DNA of 64,000 nt from a virus. The notes beneath the pieces are model-generated. The model saw only the letters and a list, made by a program, of their open reading frames with translations, was not told where the DNA came from and searched no databases. Positions 16,595-22,801 of this stretch are shown piece after piece (positions within the stretch are counted from its first letter, which is position 1; the number at the start of each line of letters is the position of its first letter). The DNA lies in the IMG/VR virus record IMGVR_UViG_3300043418_000114, positions 62,001 through 126,000 of that record, one strand, 5' to 3'. The position numbers and the translations under genes are program-made.

Positions 16595-17743
16595 ATGGCG
16601 ACACGCAAACGAAATTCCGAAGATCATTCTCAAGTAAAAGCACTTAATCCTAGAAGCCCAGAGACCAAATACACTGGTGATGAACCATTGTTCGTTCTCC
16701 AGCCAGAGAATCGCATGGTGGCTTTAATGAGTAGCTTTACTTGGTACAATACATTCTATGGCAAAAAAGATGCCAAAGAACTAATGTGTCAGTACCTAGA
16801 CTTTAGTGGTCGAACCAATGAAGCAAAAACAATTCGCAAAGTACAAGATAACGAATTCAACAATACATTCTGCTGGCTAGCACGAATGCGCCTACGCGGT
16901 CTAGAACTCAATGAGCAGGAAGAAGCTCGTTTTGAGAAAGAGATTGATAGATTAATGAGTGCGCTACAAAAGCCAGAAGAAGTTAAAACAGAATCTGATG
17001 GTCCAACTCGCCCGAATATTCAAGAAATCATGCGAGAGAAGGCACACGATGCCGCTGGCGAACTTGAAGGATCATTTGATGACTTCATCACAACCGGCAA
17101 AGCTCCCAAGACAATGGACGTTGTTGCAAAATTCAATGTGATGCCACAGCATATCTCCATTATCACTGATATCTGGAAGAAAAAGCAAAGTGAATTTGCT
17201 GAACTCCAGAAGGGCGACGACAAGCAACTAGTCGAAGGCTACTCACATCTTAGTAAGATTCAGGTAAGAAATGTTGTAAAGTATATTGACCAAGTTCTCA
17301 CTGACCTGAATTCATATATCTCTGTCAAGAAAGCAAGCAAAGCTCCTAGGGCACGTAAAGCCGTACCAGTTGAAAAGCAAGTCGCCAAGTTGAAATACTT
17401 GAAGACTTTCAAAGATGCCGCTACGAAGCTAGACCTGGTCAGTATTAGTCCAGTGAAGCTACATGGTGCATCGGAAGCATGGGTCTACGACACTGCCAAA
17501 CGAAAACTGCATCACTATATCGCAGATGAATACTCCAAGAGTTTCACAGTCAAGGGTAATACTATTCTTGGCTTTGATAAAACAAAGAGTGAAATCAAGA
17601 CTCTACGCAAACCAGCAGAGCAAATTAAAGAAATCATGGGTAGCAAGCCTGCCGCTAGAAAGTACTTTGATGGTATCAAGGCAGTTGCAACGTCACCTAA
17701 TGGTCGCTTTAATGAAGCACTCGTTATTTTGAAGGCATTCTAA
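16595..17743 (+). CDS. Conserved-type phage protein of unknown function
   Basis: A 382-residue, Lys-rich protein. Residues 30-110 are helical with aromatic WYNTFYGKKDAKE and FCWLARMRLRG segments, residues 120-260 are charged and helical, and the C-terminal part (SISPVKLHGASEAWVYDTAKRKLHHY) looks like a small beta domain. A strong AAAGGAG site precedes it. It heads a cluster of nucleotide-metabolism and translation-quality genes. I do not recognise the family; DNA or RNA binding is a guess from charge. Confidence 0.85.
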   Translation: MATRKRNSEDHSQVKALNPRSPETKYTGDEPLFVLQPENRMVALMSSFTWYNTFYGKKDAKELMCQYLDFSGRTNEAKTIRKVQDNEFNNTFCWLARMRLRGLELNEQEEARFEKEIDRLMSALQKPEEVKTESDGPTRPNIQEIMREKAHDAAGELEGSFDDFITTGKAPKTMDVVAKFNVMPQHISIITDIWKKKQSEFAELQKGDDKQLVEGYSHLSKIQVRNVVKYIDQVLTDLNSYISVKKASKAPRARKAVPVEKQVAKLKYLKTFKDAATKLDLVSISPVKLHGASEAWVYDTAKRKLHHYIADEYSKSFTVKGNTILGFDKTKSEIKTLRKPAEQIKEIMGSKPAARKYFDGIKAVATSPNGRFNEALVILKAF

Positions 17744-17907
17744 TGACACGTGATACCGGATATGCGATTCTGTTAGGGTTCGTAATTTGTACCATCGTTC
17801 ATACTCTGCCGTTTACTGATTCAGAACAGTACCGCAGAGCCATCAAAGAATGTGAAAGAACTCTACCAAGAGATAAACATTGTAAAGTTATTGGAGTACC
17901 AGAATGA
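17743..17907 (+). CDS. Small membrane-anchored protein
   Basis: A 54-residue protein with one hydrophobic segment near the N-terminus (GYAILLGFVICTIVH, residues 6-20) and a charged tail with two cysteines (residues 37 and 47, around ERTLPRDK). It overlaps the stop of the upstream gene by one base and overlaps the next gene through ATGA, so it is clearly in the operon. It may anchor something to the inner membrane; function unknown. Confidence 0.75.
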   Translation: MTRDTGYAILLGFVICTIVHTLPFTDSEQYRRAIKECERTLPRDKHCKVIGVPE

Positions 17908-18221
17908 AAATGTATATTTGTATTAAAGACGATATCCCAGTGGGCATCGCAATGAACTCTGCGGCACATGGTAGTCTAATGTGTCATCTAAAATACTACG
18001 ATTGTAATGATCGTACAAATTACCATACTTGGCTCAAAAAGAGTTTCAAGAAAGTAACTTGCATGGTTACGCCTGCAGAATTTGCTATGCTAAAAGAAGT
18101 ATCAGATAGCATTGTTGTGACTGAAAGCCGTCTAGATGGCAAAGAAGTTGCAGTTGTTCTTTGTCCTCGACCAGATACTGACTGGCCCGAGTTTGTCAAT
18201 CTATTGAAGATGTGGAAATGA
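17904..18221 (+). CDS. Peptidyl-tRNA hydrolase 2-like protein, putative
   Basis: A 105-residue protein with the layout of Pth2: MYICIKDDIPVGIAMNSAAHG as the first strand and helix, then a WLKKSFKKVTCMV strand, a helical stretch (AEFAMLKEVSD) and a VVLCPR strand. Pth2 enzymes release peptides from tRNA. Homologues occur in T4-like phages as hypotheticals. Substrate residues cannot be confirmed by eye. It is coupled on both sides by ATGA-type overlaps. Confidence 0.5.
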   Translation: MKMYICIKDDIPVGIAMNSAAHGSLMCHLKYYDCNDRTNYHTWLKKSFKKVTCMVTPAEFAMLKEVSDSIVVTESRLDGKEVAVVLCPRPDTDWPEFVNLLKMWK

Positions 18222-18781
18222 AAACTAAAGTTGTTAATTTATACGGTGGGCCTGGAACAGGCAAAAGCACTACTGCCGCTGGATTATTCAGTGAATTGAA
18301 ACAGCGTGGCGTCAATTGCGAATACGTACAAGAGTACGCAAAAGACAAAGCATGGGAGTTTGGCACTAGTCACATGGGTGTCCCTAAGGTCTTTCAAGCA
18401 CAAGAATACATCTTCGGCAAGCAACATTTTCGTATGCGTAGATGCGCTCAGGATGTTGATGTGATTATCACTGATTGTCCATTGTTTCTAGGACTGATAT
18501 ACATGCCAGAAGACTTTGAAATTCCAAGTCTGCGGCCAGCAATCCGTGAAGCATACGACATTTACGATAACCTAGACGTATTCTTAGTCAGGCACAAGGA
18601 ATACAACCCCAAGGGACGTTTTCAAACAGAAGACAAAGCGAAAGAGCTAGATACCACTATACGTGACATGCTAGTATCGCAAAATGTAAACTACGAAGTC
18701 GTTGATAGCGACCGTGATGCAGTCACCAATATCATCATTAAGATGAAAGAACGTGGCTGGGCACAAGATATTACTATATAA
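18218..18781 (+). CDS. P-loop NTPase, nucleotide kinase/NadR-like
   Basis: A 187-residue protein with Walker A GGPGTGKST near residues 10-18 and a DVIITDCPLFLG strand like the Walker B/lid region of nucleotide or nucleoside kinases (NadR/Ttd14 type). It also contains RHKEYNPKGRFQTEDKAKEL, a basic lid-like segment. A small-molecule phosphorylation role fits the MazG neighbour. The ATG at 18218, overlapping the upstream stop, is chosen over a GTG at 18212. Confidence 0.7.
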   Translation: MKTKVVNLYGGPGTGKSTTAAGLFSELKQRGVNCEYVQEYAKDKAWEFGTSHMGVPKVFQAQEYIFGKQHFRMRRCAQDVDVIITDCPLFLGLIYMPEDFEIPSLRPAIREAYDIYDNLDVFLVRHKEYNPKGRFQTEDKAKELDTTIRDMLVSQNVNYEVVDSDRDAVTNIIIKMKERGWAQDITI

Positions 18782-18789
18782 GGAAAATT

Positions 18790-19203
18790 ATGACACAAAA
18801 TATCGATTTGAATAAATACACTAAATTCGTTGACGCTGTAACTAGCAAAGAATCAAACAACTTTGATCACATGTTACCACGAGTCAATGAACTCCGCAAC
18901 ACAACCAACGTAAACGTCAGTCTATTACTGACTGCATGTTTGGGACTCCCTGCTGAAACAGGCGAATTCGTTGAAATTCCTAAAAAGATTTTCTTCCAAG
19001 GCAAGCCACTCACTGATGCAGAAATCTTCCATATGAAACGTGAACTAGGCGATATCATGTGGTATTGGATTCAAGCATGTCGTGCCCTGAATCTTGATCC
19101 TAATGATGTTATCGACGAGAACGTTAGAAAACTAGAAGCACGTTATCCAGGCGGCTCCTTTGATGCTCACTACAGTGAGAATCGCCAAGAACACGATATC
19201 TGA
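18790..19203 (+). CDS. MazG-like nucleotide pyrophosphohydrolase
   Basis: A 137-residue all-alpha NTP-PPase. Key elements are GLPAETGEFVEIPKK (E-x2-E metal site), then KRELGDIMWYWIQACRAL (E-x2-D), then NVRKLEARYPGGSFD. MazG-type enzymes hydrolyse non-canonical NTPs or (p)ppGpp-related pools and are common in aquatic phages. AAGGAAAA precedes the ATG. Same operon as the kinase. Confidence 0.88.
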   Translation: MTQNIDLNKYTKFVDAVTSKESNNFDHMLPRVNELRNTTNVNVSLLLTACLGLPAETGEFVEIPKKIFFQGKPLTDAEIFHMKRELGDIMWYWIQACRALNLDPNDVIDENVRKLEARYPGGSFDAHYSENRQEHDI

Positions 19204-19204
19204 T

Positions 19205-19429
19205 ATGGCTCCTTGGAACGAAGAAGGTCTTTACCTATTCACTGTCGAGGAGTATAATCAACTCCCCGACGGCATCGAATTAACGTGTATCATGGACGAT
19301 GAAAAAGCTATCAAAGGCAAAGACTGCATCGACCTAGATACACGATTCGGACACATCGCTTACGGTGTCTATCATCCATGGGAACATGAGTTGAAAGACC
19401 TGTTCTTGGTTTTCAAACTCAAAGAATGA
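19205..19429 (+). CDS. Small hypothetical protein
   Basis: A 74-residue acidic protein, starting MAPWNEEGLYLFTVEEYNQL, with aromatic beta segments. A longer frame begins at 19160 inside MazG, but the ATG at 19205, one base after the MazG stop, is preferred. No known domain. Confidence 0.75.
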   Translation: MAPWNEEGLYLFTVEEYNQLPDGIELTCIMDDEKAIKGKDCIDLDTRFGHIAYGVYHPWEHELKDLFLVFKLKE

Positions 19430-19644
19430 GAAGTCCTGTTTCTGATAAGGAATGGAATGACTTTATTGCTAGAAAAATGACAGTTTCACCTTGGCAAGAG
19501 TTTTATGCATGGAGACCTGTCAAAGTACACGGCAAGTGGGTTTGGTTAGAAACAGTATACCGACGTTGCATTAACACATATGTTGATATGGATAATTGGA
19601 AACGGTACGAGTACGGCACAATCTTTGATGTGCTAACAAATTAA
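19426..19644 (+). CDS. Small hypothetical protein
   Basis: A 72-residue Trp/Tyr-rich protein with a WQEFYAWRPVKVHGKWVWLE core. It starts in an ATGA overlap with the upstream gene and is the last gene of the metabolic cluster before the structured gene-free stretch. Function unknown. Confidence 0.75.
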   Translation: MRSPVSDKEWNDFIARKMTVSPWQEFYAWRPVKVHGKWVWLETVYRRCINTYVDMDNWKRYEYGTIFDVLTN

Positions 19645-19654
19645 TATTATTGAC

Positions 19655-20035
19655 TAATAGGTATCCGCTACCTCGAAATGCGGCGAAACTCCGTCCTCAT
19701 CGTGCAGTGGCGGTAGATTGCATGGTCAATGCAGATTTATGGGACTACCATTTGATGCTTAAACGTCTACCCCCTGTGTAGAAACGTTTCCCATATCTTA
19801 ATAGTTGATGTTGCCAGGTCATAGTAATTGCGATAGAGGGCCTGGGCTGTGTGTAGAATCCCGATGAATTTATCTACACTTAACAGCGAAAACGGAAAAG
19901 CCCCATTTGGGTCGGTGAGACATAGACAATCCTCCACTGTAATCTTTTAATTCATCGTCGCCTCGACCCCTCAAGAATGTCGAAATGGTGCGTAGATTCA
20001 TATCTACTCGCCATTTCCTAAGAATATCGAATTCA
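19655..20035 (+). ncRNA. Candidate structured noncoding RNA with pseudoknot
   Basis: About 380 bases with no credible gene and many mutually compatible stems. Examples: AGGTA/TACCT (19659-19673); TATGGGA/TCCCATA (19738-19744 with 19789-19795) enclosing AAACGTCTAC/GTAGA-AA-CGTTT (19761-19789); CCAGG/CCTGG (19814-19845); GTGTAGA/TCTACAC (19851-19879). The last loop contains CGATGAATT (19862-19870), which pairs perfectly over nine bases with AATTCATCG (19949-19957), a pseudoknot. GGGTCG/CGACCC (19909-19914 with 19964-19969) and CAGTGG/CCACTG (19705-19710 with 19934-19939) are long-range stems. A hairpin GAAATGG...GTAGAT/ATCTAC...CCATTTC (19982-20017) is flanked by repeats of AAGAATRTCGAA. tmRNA, RNase P and 6S hallmarks were not found. 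Orientation is assumed from neighbours. Confidence 0.6.
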
Positions 20036-20043
20036 ATTAGGTG

Positions 20044-20051
20044 ACTAAATA
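20044..20051 (+). promoter_or_regulatory. T4-type late promoter (ACTAAATA) for gp13
   Basis: ACTAAATA followed by about 20 bases of predicted leader with TAGGACA before the ATG at 20077. Confidence 0.55.
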
Positions 20052-20076
20052 CATGTATTATAGGACACTTAATTCC

Positions 20077-20862
20077 ATGGCAACAACACTTTTATCAACA
20101 CCTAATGGTTTAACATTAGATGAACTTAAGCAAACAGTATTTAAAAACATACGATTACGTCTTGGTGATGGTATTATTGACCTTGAGTTGGACCCTGAAC
20201 ATTACGAAGCGGCATATAACTACGCCATTAAGATATATCGTCAAAGAGCGCAGAATTCCACGGCGGAATCCTACATTTTAATGACTGTAGAAAAGAACGT
20301 AGACATTTACACCCTTCCACAAGAAATCATTAACGTTCGTTCCTTATTCCGTAGAAACATCGGCATGGAGACAGGCCCTGGCGGTAGCGCATTTGATCCA
20401 TTCAGCTCCGCTATCTTAAACACATACCTATTAAATTATAACTATGCGGGCGGTATGGCAACCTATGACTTCTATGCAGGTTATGTTGAGTTGGCGGCAC
20501 GTATGTTTGGTGGCTATGTTATCTATACATTCGATCCTGTTACCAAGGCCTTACGCATTGTACGTGATCCTAAAGCCACTGGTGAGCATGTGCTTATCTG
20601 GGCTGACGTTCAACGCACGGAGGAAGTACTCTTACAAGACCCAGGAGCAGGCGTTTGGATCACTGACTGGATCTATGCTACCCTTAAGGGAACAATCGGC
20701 GAAGCACGTGAGAAGTTCGGTACGATTGCGGGTCCTGGCGGTGGCACAACATTGAATGGTACTGCCATGAAGGCTGAATCTAAAGCAATGCAAGAAGCAT
20801 TGATTGACGAATTGAAACGTTATGTGGATTTCAGTCAGCCACTAACTTGGATCCAGGGATAA
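20077..20862 (+). CDS. Neck protein, T4 gp13-like
   Basis: Head-completion/neck protein that binds the portal and joins gp14. The N-terminus (GLTLDELKQTVFKNIRLRLGDG, then ELDPEHYEAAYNYAIKIYRQR) matches gp13 proteins of marine T4-like phages, followed by YTLPQEIINVRSLFRR and a C-terminal helical region with KRYVDFSQPLTWIQG. Length 261 compared with 309 in T4. An in-frame GTG at 20041 overlaps the promoter, so the ATG at 20077 is preferred. gp14 and gp15 lie 5 kb away on the opposite strand, unlike T4. Confidence 0.75.
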   Translation: MATTLLSTPNGLTLDELKQTVFKNIRLRLGDGIIDLELDPEHYEAAYNYAIKIYRQRAQNSTAESYILMTVEKNVDIYTLPQEIINVRSLFRRNIGMETGPGGSAFDPFSSAILNTYLLNYNYAGGMATYDFYAGYVELAARMFGGYVIYTFDPVTKALRIVRDPKATGEHVLIWADVQRTEEVLLQDPGAGVWITDWIYATLKGTIGEAREKFGTIAGPGGGTTLNGTAMKAESKAMQEALIDELKRYVDFSQPLTWIQG

Positions 20863-21653
20863 TGAGAGCAAAAGAATTTATTTACGAACATGCGGCCCAG
20901 GATTATTCCGAGTACAGCAAGGAATTCAACGGCCTAGATATGTCTGTTCAACTCAACAACAGAACTGGCAATTTAACAATCATGGCTTATGACGATGGTC
21001 AGCTACTAGGACAAGTTCTATTCAAATTACACGGCGGTACCAAACTATATCCATGGCAATTAGAAGTACAACCTCAATTTCGTGGAAAAGGCATCGCAAA
21101 GACAATGTATGATTTTGTAAAGGGCGAAGGCTTTACGATTCAACGTAGTGTACATCAAACTGATGCGGGTTCCGGATTCTGGGACAAGCATCGCGGTAAA
21201 TCATCAACTGTTTGGGAAGATACTGAATCCAGAGATACTAATTTCAAACAGTGGTTCGGTAATAGCAAAGTGGTGAATGTCCAAGGTAAGCCATTGGTAG
21301 TTTATCATGGCACAGACAAAGATTTCTCACATTTTGAGTCAGCATCTGGTGTTTACTACTTTACACCGGATGCGGAGTACGCAGGTACAGGCAGTCATTC
21401 TGCTCGTGGTGACCGTCAACTAATGCCAGTGTACTTGAGCATTCAAAATCCAGCCGTTATAGATTCTAGAGAACAATTAACTGCCAAGACAGTTAATAGA
21501 TTACGTCAGAAAGGATATGACGGCGCAATCGGAAAGATCAACGACTATATTTTTGAGTACATAGCATTTTACCCAACTCAAATAAAATCTGCAATCGGCA
21601 ATATTGGTAAATTTGATTCAAATAATGCTGATATAACTGCTGAATCTTTATAA
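20862..21653 (+). CDS. GNAT acetyltransferase-ADP-ribosyltransferase fusion with capsid-targeting leader
   Basis: A 263-residue two-domain protein. Residues 1-9, MRAKEFIYE, match the capsid-targeting leader of T4 internal proteins, with cleavage expected after I-Y-E. Residues 25-115 are GNAT-like, with LEVQPQFRGKGIAKTMY as the acetyl-CoA loop. Residues 128-263 match ADP-ribosyltransferases of polyvalent phage proteins: WFGNSKVV, VVYHGT at 146-151, GVYYFTPD, PVYLSIQNP, GYDGAI and the QIKSAIGNIGKFD tail. T4 Alt is also a packaged, injected ADP-ribosyltransferase. The start overlaps the gp13 stop (TAATG). Targets are unknown; packaging is inference. Confidence 0.75.
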   Translation: MRAKEFIYEHAAQDYSEYSKEFNGLDMSVQLNNRTGNLTIMAYDDGQLLGQVLFKLHGGTKLYPWQLEVQPQFRGKGIAKTMYDFVKGEGFTIQRSVHQTDAGSGFWDKHRGKSSTVWEDTESRDTNFKQWFGNSKVVNVQGKPLVVYHGTDKDFSHFESASGVYYFTPDAEYAGTGSHSARGDRQLMPVYLSIQNPAVIDSREQLTAKTVNRLRQKGYDGAIGKINDYIFEYIAFYPTQIKSAIGNIGKFDSNNADITAESL

Positions 21654-21676
21654 CCTAAACGCTTTCTTTTGTACTA

Positions 21677-21718
21677 CTCCTATCATAGAATAAGTATCTC
21701 TGATAGGAGTTTTTCTTT
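21677..21718 (+). terminator. Terminator-like hairpin that contains the dNMP kinase ribosome site
   Basis: Perfect nine-base stem CTCCTATCA (21677-21685) with TGATAGGAG (21701-21709), followed by TTTTTCTTT. The right arm holds TAGGAG, the Shine-Dalgarno site of the gene at 21719. It could end upstream transcripts, silence translation, or both. Confidence 0.75.
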
Positions 21719-22351
21719 ATGATTATAGGCGTAACAGGCTTTATTGGTAGTGGCAAAGATACAGTTGCTGATTATCTGACAACCTTTCACGGGTTTAAAC
21801 GTGTAAGTTTTGCGGCTTCTCTAAAAGACGCAGTTTCAGCGGTGTTTGGCTGGGACAGAGAGTTACTAGAAGGCTCTACAAAAACAAGTAGAGAATGGCG
21901 AGAGCAAAAGGACGTTTGGTGGAGTGAACGTTTGGGTATGGAAATTACACCTCGTTGGGTACTACAATACTGGGGTACCGATGTATTGAGAAATCATTTT
22001 CATACTGATATTTGGGTTGCTAGCGTAGAGAATAAACTACGTCAAAGCAAAGACAATATCGTTATCACAGATTGTCGTTTCGCTAATGAAGTGAATGCCA
22101 TCAAGAATGTCGGTGGTATCACAATGCGAGTCAATCGTGGCCAACCACCAGAGTGGTACGATGCGGCAGTATCTTACAACAAAGGCGAGTGGGGCAACAT
22201 GTCTTGGGCACTGAGTCGTGGTAAATTAGAAAGACATGGAGTACATGCAAGTGAGTATTCAAGTGTGGGTATTGAATATGATCACTACATTGACAACAAT
22301 GGTTCAATCGATGATTTGCATCACCAACTTCAATCAGTAATCAACCTTTAA
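21719..22351 (+). CDS. Deoxynucleoside monophosphate kinase, T4 gp1-like
   Basis: A 210-residue kinase that phosphorylates dNMPs for phage DNA synthesis. The P-loop GFIGSGKDT is at residues 7-15, followed by KDAVSAVFGWDRELLEG, RWVLQYWGTDVLRNHFHTD (the LQ.xGTD segment of gp1-type kinases), and a VITDCRFANEVNAIK Walker B/strand region. Its ribosome site is inside a terminator-like hairpin, so translation may need transcription that begins within or melts the stem. The 3' end overlaps a minus-strand HNH gene by 18 bases. Confidence 0.88.
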   Translation: MIIGVTGFIGSGKDTVADYLTTFHGFKRVSFAASLKDAVSAVFGWDRELLEGSTKTSREWREQKDVWWSERLGMEITPRWVLQYWGTDVLRNHFHTDIWVASVENKLRQSKDNIVITDCRFANEVNAIKNVGGITMRVNRGQPPEWYDAAVSYNKGEWGNMSWALSRGKLERHGVHASEYSSVGIEYDHYIDNNGSIDDLHHQLQSVINL

Positions 22352-22678
22352 GTCGCCACGTTTCCAAGTGACTTCTTTCTTTTTAACTACCTCAACACAG
22401 TTAAGACAGATAGAACGTAGATTAGTTAGATTGATATTCTCTAGATCACCGTCGATATGAAAGACTGTAATCTGACTTGAGAATAAACTTTTAAAGCCAC
22501 ATAAATCACATGTGGCTTTTTTCTTGTACCCACTTTTTGTCCAATTAGGCTTGCCAGGCTTTTTCTTTTCACGCTTCATCCTACACTCATTGCATAGGCT
22601 TCTGTAATGAGTAATGTCATTCTTTATGTAATTGATTGCTCTGTAATTTTTATTACAGGTTTCGCATATGGGTCTCAT
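22334..22678 (-). CDS. HNH endonuclease-like zinc protein
   Basis: A 114-residue protein with two CxxC pairs (CETC, CNEC) near the N-terminus and a second set (CDLCGF, then CLNC), plus FHIDGDLENINLTNLRSIC, the histidine and asparagine of an HNH-type site. Small freestanding HNH proteins of this type are probable homing endonucleases in T4-like phages. It runs opposite to the dNMP kinase gene and has a late box five bases before its ATG, giving a predicted leaderless late transcript. Confidence 0.72.
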   Translation of the reverse strand: MRPICETCNKNYRAINYIKNDITHYRSLCNECRMKREKKKPGKPNWTKSGYKKKATCDLCGFKSLFSSQITVFHIDGDLENINLTNLRSICLNCVEVVKKKEVTWKRGDLKVDY

Positions 22679-22683
22679 GCTTT

Positions 22684-22691
22684 TATTTAGT
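22684..22691 (-). promoter_or_regulatory. Late promoter placed for a leaderless HNH mRNA
   Basis: Minus-strand ACTAAATA followed by five bases (AAAGC) and the ATG at 22678. A 16-base perfect palindrome (ATGGCT-TCGA-AGCCAT, 22697-22712) lies just upstream. Confidence 0.5.
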
Positions 22692-22739
22692 ATGAAATGG
22701 CTTCGAAGCCATGCATAACCAGTCTTTTTTAGGTTTTCA

Positions 22740-22747
22740 ACTAAATA
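22740..22747 (+). promoter_or_regulatory. T4-type late promoter (ACTAAATA) for gp18
   Basis: ACTAAATA about 50 bases before the sheath ATG; the leader has a small AGGT/ACCT hairpin and ends with AAAGGAAAAAC. Confidence 0.6.
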
Positions 22748-22801
22748 ATAGTATGCATTTTAGGTGGTAAACCTCATAATTTTACATAAAGGAAAAACAA
22801 A

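Noticed and set aside
19655-20035. tmRNA, RNase P RNA, 6S RNA, tRNA or group I intron in the gene-free stretch
   Set aside because: No CCA-ending acceptor stem, T-loop, RNase P P4 core or intron core segments found by eye; no interrupted gene flanks it.
22697-22712. Perfect palindrome ATGGCTTCGAAGCCAT as terminator
   Set aside because: It forms a six-base stem, but the T-run is 14 bases further on, so termination is doubtful; an operator role is possible but unsupported.
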